Shown here in pieces: positions 46,009 to 55,714 of a DNA stretch of 64,000 bases; positions within the stretch are counted from its first letter, which is position 1; every line of letters starts with the position of its first letter. Source of the DNA: Mycobacterium sp. D16R12. Lineage in GTDB: Bacteria; Actinomycetota; Actinomycetes; Mycobacteriales; Mycobacteriaceae. A program made the position numbers and the translations under genes. Below the pieces are notes generated by a model. The model was not told the DNA's origin. It did not search any database and saw nothing but the letters and a program-made list of their open reading frames with translations. Location of the stretch: contig NZ_MAFC01000010.1 of the NCBI RefSeq assembly GCF_002013465.1, positions 62,001 through 126,000 on the forward strand, given 5' to 3'.

Positions 46009-49000
46009 GTGACGATCAACGAATACGACAAGGTGACCAGCGCTGAGGATCCCGATGCGAGTGGCGCGGTCGATCCCGGCCCCAGTGCGGGACCCGCACT
46101 GATCGACCGTCTGGAGTCCGGTGAGCCCTACGCAGTGGCCTTCGGAGGTCAAGGCAGCGACTGGCTGGAGTCACTCGCGGAGCTGGCGGCTTCGGCCGGT
46201 ATCGAATCAGAGCTGGCCACCCTCGCCGGCGAGGCCGAGCTGCGGCTTGAGCCCGTCGCCAAGGAACTCGTGGTCGTGCGCCCGGTCGGCTTCACCCCGC
46301 TCACCTGGGTGCGTGCACTGACCGCTGAGGAGCCCGTACCCGCCGCCGCGCAGCTGACCTCGGCTGCGGTCTCGATGCCCGGTGTACTGCTGGCGCAACT
46401 GGCCGCGGTCCGCGCGCTGAAGATCCAGGGCCTCGATGTGGCTCAGCTGCCGCCGGTCGCCGTCATCGGGCACTCGCAGGGTGTGCTGGCCGTGGAGGCA
46501 CTCAAGGCCCACGGTGCTCGCGATGTCGAGCTGCTGGCCATCGCTCAGCTGGTGGGCGCGGCTGCCACCCTGGTCGCGCGTCGCCGCGGCATCGTGGTGC
46601 GCGGCAACCGCACTCCCATGGTGTCGGTGACCAACGTCGACCCCGAGCGCATCAAGGCGCTTCTTGACGAGTTCGCCCAGGATGTCCGCACCGTTCAGCC
46701 GCCCGCGCTGTCCATCCGCAACGGGCGCCGTTCCGTTGTCATCACCGGCACTCCTGAGCAGCTGTCGCGTTTCGAGATGTACTGCGAGCAGATCGCCGAC
46801 CGCGAGGCCGCCGAGCGCAAGGAAAAGGTGCGGGGTGGCGCGGTATTCAGCCCGGTCTTCGACCCGGTCAATGTGGAGGTGGGCTTCCACACCCCACGCC
46901 TGGCCGACGGCGTCGAGATCGCCGGTCGCTGGGCGGCCGCCGCGGGGCTCGACGTCGAACTGACCAAGGCCCTGACCGAGTCCATCCTCGTCACCCCGGT
47001 CGACTGGGTGAATGAGGTGAACCACGTCGCTGACGCCGGCGCCCGCTGGATCCTGGATCTTGGTCCCGGCGACCTCCTGACTCGCCTGACCGCGCCGGTC
47101 ATCCGCGGCCTGGGGATCGGCATCGTGCCTACGGCCACCCGCGGGGGACAGCGAAACCTGTTCACGCACGGTGCGGTTCCCGAGGTCGCCCGTGCCTGGA
47201 CCAGCTTCGCGCCCACCGTGGTGTCGCTGCCCGACGGTTCGGTGAAGCTGTCCACCAAGTTCACCCGCCTCACCGGACGCTCACCGATTCTCTTGGCGGG
47301 CATGACCCCCACCACCGTAGATTCGAAAATCGTTGCGGCCGCAGCCAACGCTGGTCACTGGTCCGAGCTCGCCGGTGGCGGGCAGGTCACCGAGGAGATC
47401 TTCAATACCCGCATAGAGGAACTCACCGGTCTCTTGGAGCCGGGGCGGCAGATCCAGTTCAACTCTTTGTTCCTGGACCCCTACCTGTGGAAGCTGCAGG
47501 TCGGCTCGAAGCGGTTGGTGCAGAAGGCCCGTCAGGCCGGTGCGCCCATCGACGGTGTCGTCGTGACCGCAGGCATCCCCGAGTTGGAAGAGGCCGTCGC
47601 GCTCATCGACGAGCTCACCGAGATCGGCTTCAGTCACATCGTGTTCAAGCCGGGCACGGTCGAGCAGATCCGCTCCGTCGTGCGCATCGCCGCCGAGGTT
47701 CCGACTCGTCCGATCATCATGCATGTCGAGGGTGGCCGCGCCGGTGGACACCACTCCTGGGAGGACCTCGACGACCTGCTGCTGGCCACCTATTCGGAGC
47801 TGCGTTCACGCTCCAACATCACCGTATGTGTCGGCGGCGGCATCGGCACGCCCGAGCAGGCCGCCGAATACCTCAGTGGTCGTTGGGCATTGAAGTTCGG
47901 ATTCCCGCTGATGCCGGTCGACGGCATCCTGGTCGGTACTGCGGCCATGGCCACCTTGGAGGCCACCACCTCGCCGTCGGTCAAGCAGATGCTGGTCGAG
48001 ACCCAGGGCACCCCCGAGTGGGTTCCCGCCGGAAAAGCCCAGGGCGGCATGGCTTCCGGACGCAGCCAGCTGGGCGCTGACATTCACGAGATCGACAACG
48101 CGGCCTCCCGCTGCGGCCGGTTGCTCGATGATGTCGCCGGTGACGAGGATGCGGTGTCCAAGCGCCGCGACGAGATCATCGCCGCGATGGAGCTGACCGC
48201 CAAGCAGTACTTCGGCGATGTCGCCGAAATGACCTACGCACAGTGGCTGAATCGCTATGTGGAGCTGTCCATCGGTGACGGCGACAGCACTGCCGATACC
48301 GCCGTGGCGCACTCGCCCTGGCTGGATATCACCTGGCGCGATCGCTTCGAGCAGATGCTGAAGCGCGCCGAGGCCCGGTTGCACCCCAAGGAATCCGGTC
48401 CGGTCGAGACGCTGTTCGCCGACCAGGCGCTGGTGGAACGCCCGGCTGATGCCATCGCGGCACTGTTGCAGCGTTACCCCGATGCCGAGGCCATCAAGCT
48501 GCACCCGGCCGACGTGCCCTTCTTCGTCGCGCTGTGCAAGTCGCTGGGTAAGCCCGTCAACTTCGTGCCCGTCATCGACAAGGATGTGCGCCGCTGGTGG
48601 CGCAGCGACTCGCTGTGGCAGGCCCACGACGCGCGCTACACCGCCGAGCAGGTATGCATCATCCCCGGCACCGCCGCCGTCGCCGGGATCACCCGGGCCG
48701 ACGAGCCAGTGGGCGACCTACTCAACCGGTTCGAGCAGACCGCCATCGACGAGGTTGTCGCCACCGGTGCGGAGCCGTTGCCGGTGCGTTCGCGTCTGCG
48801 TCGCCGCTGGGATGTCGAGGGTCCGTTGGCGAGCGTGCTGGACGCGCCAGATGTGCTGTGGTCCGGACGAATTGCCGTTAACCCGGTGCACCGGATCGCT
48901 CCCGATGGCGCTTGGCAGGTCTTCGAGGACCGCACCGCTTCACATCCGTCGACCGGGGCCCGCCTCGAGGTCACGGGTGACGACTCGGTGCGTCTGAGCG

Positions 49001-52000
49001 TGCCGCTGTCGGGTATCTGGGTCGACATCGATCTGACCTTGCCGGTCACGACCCGCGACGGCGGTACCCCGGTGGTGACCACCGAGGCCGCGGCCGCCGC
49101 CATGCGGACCGTGCTCGCGGTGGCGGCGGGCGCCGAGGATCAGGCAGGGCTTCCGGCTGTCCAGAATGGCGTGGCACGTGTTGTCGCGCATTGGGATCCG
49201 GAACGCGTCGCCGACCACACCGGCGTCACCGCGGTGCTTCCGTCACCGCTGGCGCCCGGATCCTCGATCGTGCCGGACGCGCTGGTCGGCCTGTGCTGGC
49301 CCGCCGTGTTCGCCGCCATCGGCGATGCCAAGACCGAGGACGGCACGGGCGTCATCGAGGGTCTGCTCTCGCTGGTGCACCTGGATCACGCCGCCCACCT
49401 GATCTCCGCCCTTCCCGCAGAGACCGCCGAACTTACGGTCACCGCAACGGCTTCGACGGCCACCGACACCGAGGTCGGCCGAGTTGTCCCGGTCGAGGTC
49501 ACCGTGGCGGCGGCCGACGGCACGGTGCTGGCCACGCTGCAGGAGCGGTTTGCGATTCTGGGCCGCACCGGCGCGGCCGAACTCACCGACCCGGTGCGTG
49601 CCGGTGGTGCGCTTTCCGAGCACGAAGAAGACACCACTCGTCGTCGTCGCCGTGATGCCAAGATCTTCGCGCCGACCGACATGCGGGCGTTCGCGGTGGT
49701 CTCGGGTGATCACAACCCGATCCACACCGACAAGTCGGCAGCGCTGCTGGCCGGGCTGGGATCGCCCATCGTGCATGGCATGTGGCTTTCGGCCGCCGCG
49801 CAGCACGTGGTCACTTCCGCCGACGCTTCCAGCACTCCGCCGCGCACCCTGGTCGGTTGGACCTCTCGTTTCCTGGGCATGGTGCAGCCGGGCGACGAGG
49901 TCGACGTGCGAGTGGACCGTGTCGGAATCGATTCCGGTGCAGAGGTTGTAGAGGTTCAGGCCAAGGTCGGCTCCGACCTCGTGATGTCGGCGACAGCCCG
50001 GCTCGCGGCCCCCAAGACGGTGTACGCGTTCCCGGGGCAGGGCATCCAGCACAAGGGCATGGGCATGGACGTGCGTTCACGCTCCAAGGCCGCCCGCAAG
50101 GTCTGGGACAAGGCCGACAAGTTCACCCGTGAGCGTCTCGGTTTCTCCGTGCTGCACGTGGTCAAGGACAACCCGACAAGCCTCATCGCCGGTGGTGTCC
50201 ACTACCAGCACCCCGAGGGTGTGCTGTACCTGACGCAGTTCACCCAGGTCGCCATGGCCACGTTGGCCACTGCGCAGATCGCGGAGATGAAGGAGTCCGG
50301 CTCGTTCGTCGAGGACGCCATCACCTGCGGTCACTCCGTGGGCGAGTACACCGCGCTGGCCACGGTCAGTGGCGTCATTCCGCAGGATGGTCTGCTGGAG
50401 GTGGTGTTCCACCGTGGGTCGGCGATGCACGACATCGTGCCGCGAGATGAGCAGGGACGCAGTAACTACCGCCTGGCCGCGATCCGTCCGTCGCAGATCG
50501 GTTTGGAGGACGCCGACGTCCAGGCGTTCGTCGCGGGGATCGCAGAACGTAGCGGTGAGTTTCTTCAGATCGTGAACTTCAACCTGCGGGGCTCGCAGTA
50601 CGCCATCGCCGGAACGGTGCGTGGCCTGGAGCTGTTGGAGGCCGAGGTCGAGAAGCGTCGCGAAGAGTTCGGTGGTCGTCGCTCCTTCATCATGGTGCCC
50701 GGCATCGATGTGCCGTTCCACTCCGAGGTGCTGCGGGTCGGCGTTGCCGAATTCCGCCGGTCCCTGGAGCGGGTGCTGCCCATGGATGGTGATCCGGCCC
50801 TGATCATCGGCAAGTACATCCCGAACCTGGTGCCCAAGCCATTCACCCTGGACCGTGAATTCATCCAGGAGATCCGCGATCTGGTTCCCGCCGAACCGCT
50901 CGATGAGGTGCTCGCCGATTACGACACCTGGCGCAATGAGAAGCCGGTGTTGTTGTGCCGCAAGGTGCTTATCGAGCTGCTTGCCTGGCAGTTCGCCAGC
51001 CCGGTGCGGTGGATCGAGACCCAGGACCTGCTGTTCACCGAGGAGGCCGCCGGCGGCCTCGGCGTGGAGCGGTTCGTCGAGGTGGGTGTGAAGTCGATGC
51101 CGACCGTCGCCGGTCTGGCCAACAACACCTTGAAGCTGCCCGAATTCAGCCACAGCTCGATTGAGGTGCTCAACGTCGAGCGCGATCACGCGGTGCTGTT
51201 CGGAACGGACAGCGATCCGGAGCCCGAGCCTGAAATCGAAGAGCCCGTGGAAAGCACTGCGGCCGCCTCCGGTTCCACCGAGGCCGCTGCTCCGGCTCCC
51301 GCTGCCGCCCCCGCGGCGCCCAGCGGTGGCCCGCGGCCGGATGACATCGGGTTCGACGCCTCCGATGCGACGCTTGCGCTCATCGCACTGTCGACGAAGA
51401 TGCGCATCGACCAGATCGAGCCGGTGGACTCCATCGAGAGCCTCACCGACGGTGCCTCGTCGCGCCGCAACCAGCTGCTGGTCGACCTGGGCTCCGAGCT
51501 GAACCTGAGCGCCATTGACGGTGCCGCAGAGGCGGATCTGTCCGGATTGCGCACGCAGGTCACCAAATTGGCGCGTACCTACAAGCCATTTGGTCCGGTG
51601 CTTTCGGACTCGATCAACGATCAGCTCAAGACGGTCTTCGGGCCGTCGGGTAAGCGTCCGGCCGCCATCGGCGAGCGCGTCACCAAGACCTGGGAACTCG
51701 GTCCGGGCTGGGTCAAGCATGTGACCGTCGAGCTGTCGCTGGGCACCCGTGAGGGCACCAGCGTCCGCGGCGGCGACCTCGGTGGCCTGGCGCCCAGCAC
51801 GCTGGCGGACGGGAACGCCGTCGACGCGGCGATCGACGCGGCCGTGGCCGCAGTGGCCGGACGTCGTGGCGTCGGCGTGTCTCTGCCCTCGGCGGGTGGT
51901 GCAGGCGGCGCGACCGTCGACGCCGCCGCACTGAGCGAATTCACCGACCAGATCACCGGGCGTGACGGCGTTCTCGCCTCGGCCGCGCGTCTGGTGCTCG

Positions 52001-55000
52001 ACCAGCTGGGTCTGTCGGCCCCGATCGTCACCCCCGACGGCGCCGCCGACACCGAGCTCGTCGAGCTGGTTTCCGCCGAATTGGGTTCGGACTGGCCGCG
52101 TTTGGTGGCGCCGACATTCGACGGCAAGAAGGCTGTGGTGTTCGACGACCGCTGGGCCAGCGCTCGCGAGGATCTGGCGCGGTTGTGGATCACCGAAGAA
52201 GACGAGATCGACAGCCAGTGGGCGCAGTTGGCAGGCCAGTTCGAGGGCGCCGGGCATGCCGTTGCCACGCAGGCCAATTGGTGGCAGGGCAAGTCGTTGG
52301 CGCAGGGCCGCAATGTGCATGCCTCGCTGTTCGGGAGGATTGCCGCCGGAGCCGAGAGCCCCGAGCAGGGCAAGTGGGGCGACGAGGTCGCGGTGGTGAC
52401 GGGTGCTTCCAAGGGCTCGATCGCCGCGGCAGTGGTCGCCGAGCTGCTGTCCGGTGGTGCGACGGTTGTCGCCACCACCTCGCGTCTTGACGAAGACCGA
52501 TTGGCGTTCTACCGCAACCTGTACCGCGAAAGCGCGCGGTTCGGCGCCAAGCTGTGGGTGGTACCGGCCAACATGGCCTCGTACGCCGACATCGATGCAC
52601 TGGTGCAGTGGGTGGGCACCGAACAGTCCGAAAGCCTTGGGCCGATGTCGATCCACCTCAAGGACGCGCAGACCCCGACGCTGCTGTTCCCGTTCGCCGC
52701 ACCGAAGGTGGTCGGGGACCTGTCGGAGGCCGGTTCGCGTGCCGAGATGGAGATGAAGGTGCTGTTGTGGGCCGTGCAACGGCTCATCGGTGGTCTGTCC
52801 GCCATCGGCGCAGAGCGCGATATCGCCTCGCGTCTGCACGTGGTGCTGCCCGGTTCACCGAACCGCGGCATGTTCGGCGGCGACGGTGCGTACGGCGAAT
52901 CCAAGGCGGCTCTCGATGCACTGGTCACTCGCTGGAAGGCGGAGTCGTCGTGGGCGTCGCGAGTCAGCCTGGCGCACGCGCTGATCGGCTGGACCCGTGG
53001 CACCGGGCTGATGGGTCACAACGACGCCATCGTCACCGCTGTCGAAGAAGCCGGAGTCACCACGTACTCCACGGCGGACATGGCGTCCATGCTGTTGGCG
53101 CTGTGCTCGCCCGAAGCACGTGTGCAGGCCGCACAGGCACCGGTCGAGAAGGATCTCACCGGTGGGCTGGCCGAGGTAGAACTCGACATGGCCGAGCTGG
53201 CCGCCAAGGCCCGCGAGGACATGGAGGCCAAGGCCAAGGCTGAAGCCGCGGCAATCTCCGATGAGGAGGACGATCCGAACCTCATTGCGGCACTGCCGTC
53301 TCCGCCACGCGGATACACCTCGACGCTGCCTCCGGAATGGGCCGACCTTGACGTCGACCCGGCCGACCTGGTGGTCATCGTCGGCGGTGGCGAGCTCGGT
53401 CCGCTGGGCTCCTCGCGTACCCGCTACGAGATGGAGGTCGATGACGAACTGTCGGCGGCCGGCGTGCTCGAGCTCGCCTGGACCACCGGACTGGTCAAGT
53501 GGGAGAACGACCCCGAGGCCGGCTGGTACGACTCCGAATCTGGTGAACTGGTGCCGGAATCAGAGCTGGTGGAGCGGTACCACGACAAGGTGGTCGGCAA
53601 CATCGGTGTCCGCGAGTTCGTCGACGATGGTGCGATCGACCCCGATCACGCCTCACCGCTGCTGGTATCGGTGTTCTTGGACAAGGACTTCACCTTCACG
53701 GTGTCCACTGAGGCAGAGGCCCGGCAGTTCGTGAAGTGGGATCCCGAGCACACCGTCATCGCGCCGGTGGCCGAGGGCAGCGACTGGCAGGTGACCCGCC
53801 GGGCGGGCACCGAGGTTCGCGTCCCGCGCAAGACCAAGCTGTCGCGGACGGTGGGTGCACAGATCCCGACCGGTTTCGACCCGACCGTGTGGGGCATCAC
53901 CCCGGACATGGTCAGCTCCATCGACCGGGTGGCGCTGTGGAACATGATCGCGACGGTGGATGCGTTCCTGTCGGCGGGCTTCACCCCCACGGAGCTGATG
54001 CGCTGGGTGCACCCGAGTCTGGTGGCCAACACGCAGGGCACCGGCATGGGCGGCATGACCTCGATGCAGACCATGTACCACGGAAACCTGTTGGGCCGTA
54101 ACAAGCCGAACGACATCCTGCAGGAAGTGCTGCCGAACGTCGTTGCCGCGCACGTGGTTCAGTCGTACGTCGGCTCTTACGGCTCGATGATCCACCCGGT
54201 GGCGGCGTGTGCGACCGCTGCGGTCTCCGTCGAAGAAGGTGTCGACAAGATCCGCCTCGGCAAGGCGCATCTGGCATTGGCCGGTGGATTCGACGACCTG
54301 ACGCTGGAGGCCATCATCGGCTTCGGTGACATGGCCGCGACCGCCGACACCGAGATGATGCGGGCCAAGGGCATTGCGGATAAGCGGTTCTCGCGTGCCA
54401 ACGACCGTCGTCGCCTTGGCTTCGTCGAGGCCCAAGGTGGTGGCAGCGTGCTGCTGGCGCGCGGCGACCTGGCGCTCAAGATGGGTCTGCCGGTGCTCGC
54501 GGTGGTTGGGTACGCACAGTCGTTCGGTGACGGTGTGCACACCTCGATCCCGGCTCCGGGCCTGGGCGCGCTGGCGGCCGGACGTGGTGGCAAGGATTCG
54601 GATCTGGCGCGCTCGCTGAACAAGCTGGGCGTCACCGCCGACGACATCGCCGTCATCTCCAAGCACGACACGTCCACGCTTGCCAACGATCCCAACGAGA
54701 CCGAGCTGCATGAGCGGCTCGCGTCCTCGCTGGGGCGCTCGGATGGTGCGCCGCTGTTCGTCATCTCGCAGAAGAACCTGACCGGCCATGCCAAGGGCGG
54801 TGCCGCGGTGTTCCAGATGCTGGGCCTGTGCCAGGTGCTGCGCGACGGCGTCATTCCGCCGAACCGCAGCCTGGACTGTGTCGACGACGAGCTGGCCACC
54901 AGCCAACACTTCGTGTGGGTGCGAGAGTCGCTGCCGCTCAAGGAAAAGCTGCCGTTGAAGGCGGGCCTGGTGACGAGCCTCGGCTTCGGTCACGTGTCGG

Positions 55001-55266
55001 GTCTGGTGGCGCTCGTGCATCCGCAGGCGTTCATCGCCTCGCTGCGGCCCGAGGATCGTGACGACTACGAGAAGCGTTCGCGTGAGCGCATTCTCGCCGG
55101 ACAGCGGCGCCTGTCCTCGGCCATGGCCGGCGGTCGCCCGATGTACGAGCGGCCCGACGGACGTCGCTTCGACCACGATCATGACGAGTCGGAGAAGCGT
55201 CAGGAAGCATCGATGCTGCTGGATCCGGGTGCGCGCCTGAGTGAGGACGAGGTCTACCACCGGTGA
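46009..55266 (+). CDS. fas: Type I fatty acid synthase (multifunctional)
   Basis: This 3085-residue cytoplasmic megasynthase makes C16-C26 acyl-CoAs, precursors of membrane lipids and mycolic acids. Domain order from the sequence is: acetyltransferase (GHSQG, Ser156); enoyl reductase (ILLAGMTPTTVDSKIVAAAANAGHWSELAGG, from about 425); dehydratase hot-dog domains (SGDHNPIHTDKSA, His1235); malonyl/palmitoyl transferase (CGHSVGEYTA, Ser1443); acyl carrier (about 1780-1850, DGASSRRNQ, candidate Ser1817/1818); ketoreductase (VTGASKGSIAAAVV, from 2130); and ketosynthase (VAACATAAVS, Cys2734; KHDTSTLANDP; KNLTGHAKGGAA). All active-site motifs are present. GTG 46009 is the start. It overlaps acpS by four bases. 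Confidence 0.97.
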   Translation: MTINEYDKVTSAEDPDASGAVDPGPSAGPALIDRLESGEPYAVAFGGQGSDWLESLAELAASAGIESELATLAGEAELRLEPVAKELVVVRPVGFTPLTWVRALTAEEPVPAAAQLTSAAVSMPGVLLAQLAAVRALKIQGLDVAQLPPVAVIGHSQGVLAVEALKAHGARDVELLAIAQLVGAAATLVARRRGIVVRGNRTPMVSVTNVDPERIKALLDEFAQDVRTVQPPALSIRNGRRSVVITGTPEQLSRFEMYCEQIADREAAERKEKVRGGAVFSPVFDPVNVEVGFHTPRLADGVEIAGRWAAAAGLDVELTKALTESILVTPVDWVNEVNHVADAGARWILDLGPGDLLTRLTAPVIRGLGIGIVPTATRGGQRNLFTHGAVPEVARAWTSFAPTVVSLPDGSVKLSTKFTRLTGRSPILLAGMTPTTVDSKIVAAAANAGHWSELAGGGQVTEEIFNTRIEELTGLLEPGRQIQFNSLFLDPYLWKLQVGSKRLVQKARQAGAPIDGVVVTAGIPELEEAVALIDELTEIGFSHIVFKPGTVEQIRSVVRIAAEVPTRPIIMHVEGGRAGGHHSWEDLDDLLLATYSELRSRSNITVCVGGGIGTPEQAAEYLSGRWALKFGFPLMPVDGILVGTAAMATLEATTSPSVKQMLVETQGTPEWVPAGKAQGGMASGRSQLGADIHEIDNAASRCGRLLDDVAGDEDAVSKRRDEIIAAMELTAKQYFGDVAEMTYAQWLNRYVELSIGDGDSTADTAVAHSPWLDITWRDRFEQMLKRAEARLHPKESGPVETLFADQALVERPADAIAALLQRYPDAEAIKLHPADVPFFVALCKSLGKPVNFVPVIDKDVRRWWRSDSLWQAHDARYTAEQVCIIPGTAAVAGITRADEPVGDLLNRFEQTAIDEVVATGAEPLPVRSRLRRRWDVEGPLASVLDAPDVLWSGRIAVNPVHRIAPDGAWQVFEDRTASHPSTGARLEVTGDDSVRLSVPLSGIWVDIDLTLPVTTRDGGTPVVTTEAAAAAMRTVLAVAAGAEDQAGLPAVQNGVARVVAHWDPERVADHTGVTAVLPSPLAPGSSIVPDALVGLCWPAVFAAIGDAKTEDGTGVIEGLLSLVHLDHAAHLISALPAETAELTVTATASTATDTEVGRVVPVEVTVAAADGTVLATLQERFAILGRTGAAELTDPVRAGGALSEHEEDTTRRRRRDAKIFAPTDMRAFAVVSGDHNPIHTDKSAALLAGLGSPIVHGMWLSAAAQHVVTSADASSTPPRTLVGWTSRFLGMVQPGDEVDVRVDRVGIDSGAEVVEVQAKVGSDLVMSATARLAAPKTVYAFPGQGIQHKGMGMDVRSRSKAARKVWDKADKFTRERLGFSVLHVVKDNPTSLIAGGVHYQHPEGVLYLTQFTQVAMATLATAQIAEMKESGSFVEDAITCGHSVGEYTALATVSGVIPQDGLLEVVFHRGSAMHDIVPRDEQGRSNYRLAAIRPSQIGLEDADVQAFVAGIAERSGEFLQIVNFNLRGSQYAIAGTVRGLELLEAEVEKRREEFGGRRSFIMVPGIDVPFHSEVLRVGVAEFRRSLERVLPMDGDPALIIGKYIPNLVPKPFTLDREFIQEIRDLVPAEPLDEVLADYDTWRNEKPVLLCRKVLIELLAWQFASPVRWIETQDLLFTEEAAGGLGVERFVEVGVKSMPTVAGLANNTLKLPEFSHSSIEVLNVERDHAVLFGTDSDPEPEPEIEEPVESTAAASGSTEAAAPAPAAAPAAPSGGPRPDDIGFDASDATLALIALSTKMRIDQIEPVDSIESLTDGASSRRNQLLVDLGSELNLSAIDGAAEADLSGLRTQVTKLARTYKPFGPVLSDSINDQLKTVFGPSGKRPAAIGERVTKTWELGPGWVKHVTVELSLGTREGTSVRGGDLGGLAPSTLADGNAVDAAIDAAVAAVAGRRGVGVSLPSAGGAGGATVDAAALSEFTDQITGRDGVLASAARLVLDQLGLSAPIVTPDGAADTELVELVSAELGSDWPRLVAPTFDGKKAVVFDDRWASAREDLARLWITEEDEIDSQWAQLAGQFEGAGHAVATQANWWQGKSLAQGRNVHASLFGRIAAGAESPEQGKWGDEVAVVTGASKGSIAAAVVAELLSGGATVVATTSRLDEDRLAFYRNLYRESARFGAKLWVVPANMASYADIDALVQWVGTEQSESLGPMSIHLKDAQTPTLLFPFAAPKVVGDLSEAGSRAEMEMKVLLWAVQRLIGGLSAIGAERDIASRLHVVLPGSPNRGMFGGDGAYGESKAALDALVTRWKAESSWASRVSLAHALIGWTRGTGLMGHNDAIVTAVEEAGVTTYSTADMASMLLALCSPEARVQAAQAPVEKDLTGGLAEVELDMAELAAKAREDMEAKAKAEAAAISDEEDDPNLIAALPSPPRGYTSTLPPEWADLDVDPADLVVIVGGGELGPLGSSRTRYEMEVDDELSAAGVLELAWTTGLVKWENDPEAGWYDSESGELVPESELVERYHDKVVGNIGVREFVDDGAIDPDHASPLLVSVFLDKDFTFTVSTEAEARQFVKWDPEHTVIAPVAEGSDWQVTRRAGTEVRVPRKTKLSRTVGAQIPTGFDPTVWGITPDMVSSIDRVALWNMIATVDAFLSAGFTPTELMRWVHPSLVANTQGTGMGGMTSMQTMYHGNLLGRNKPNDILQEVLPNVVAAHVVQSYVGSYGSMIHPVAACATAAVSVEEGVDKIRLGKAHLALAGGFDDLTLEAIIGFGDMAATADTEMMRAKGIADKRFSRANDRRRLGFVEAQGGGSVLLARGDLALKMGLPVLAVVGYAQSFGDGVHTSIPAPGLGALAAGRGGKDSDLARSLNKLGVTADDIAVISKHDTSTLANDPNETELHERLASSLGRSDGAPLFVISQKNLTGHAKGGAAVFQMLGLCQVLRDGVIPPNRSLDCVDDELATSQHFVWVRESLPLKEKLPLKAGLVTSLGFGHVSGLVALVHPQAFIASLRPEDRDDYEKRSRERILAGQRRLSSAMAGGRPMYERPDGRRFDHDHDESEKRQEASMLLDPGARLSEDEVYHR

Positions 55267-55667
55267 TTGTCGGTATCGGGATCGATCTAGTCACCATCTC
55301 CGAGTTCGGAGAGCAACTAGCTAGTCCCGGAACGGCTTTCGGGTCCGCGTTTACGCCGGGGGAGCGGCGTGACGCGGCCTCGAAGACCGGTGGTGAGGCG
55401 CGGTACTTGGCGGCCCGTTGGGCGGCCAAGGAGGCCGTCATCAAGGCGTGGTCGGGTTCGCGCTATTCGCAGCGGCCGGTGCTGCCGGAGAACATCCACC
55501 GCGATATCGAGGTCGTCACGGACACCTGGGGCCGTCCGCGTATTCGGCTTTCCGGGGCGATTGCCGAGTATTTGGCGGATATGACGATGCACGTGACCCT
55601 GACCCATGACGGCGACACCGCAGCGGCGTTCGTCGTGCTGGAACAGGAAGTCGGGACTGAGTCCTAG
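55263..55667 (+). CDS. acpS: AcpS, holo-acyl-carrier-protein synthase
   Basis: The 134-residue 4'-phosphopantetheinyl transferase activates the acyl-carrier domain of FAS. Mg2+/CoA residues are visible: GIGIDLVTISEF with Asp8, and AARWAAKEAVIKAW with Glu and Lys. It is translationally coupled to fas (GTGA overlap at 55263-55266), which fits its role of modifying the newly made synthase. Confidence 0.96.
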   Translation: MIVGIGIDLVTISEFGEQLASPGTAFGSAFTPGERRDAASKTGGEARYLAARWAAKEAVIKAWSGSRYSQRPVLPENIHRDIEVVTDTWGRPRIRLSGAIAEYLADMTMHVTLTHDGDTAAAFVVLEQEVGTES

Positions 55668-55714
55668 CGTCGATACGCTCGCACTCGCTGCGCGCGCCTA
55701 AAGGACCTCCGGGG

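Noticed and set aside
50077..52839. 920-codon open frame on the minus strand inside fas
   Set aside because: It is antisense to intact FAS domains (MPT, ACP, KR) and gives a low-complexity product. It is a codon-bias shadow.
53653..55260. 535-codon open frame on the minus strand inside fas
   Set aside because: It is antisense to the ketosynthase region and lacks any recognisable motif.
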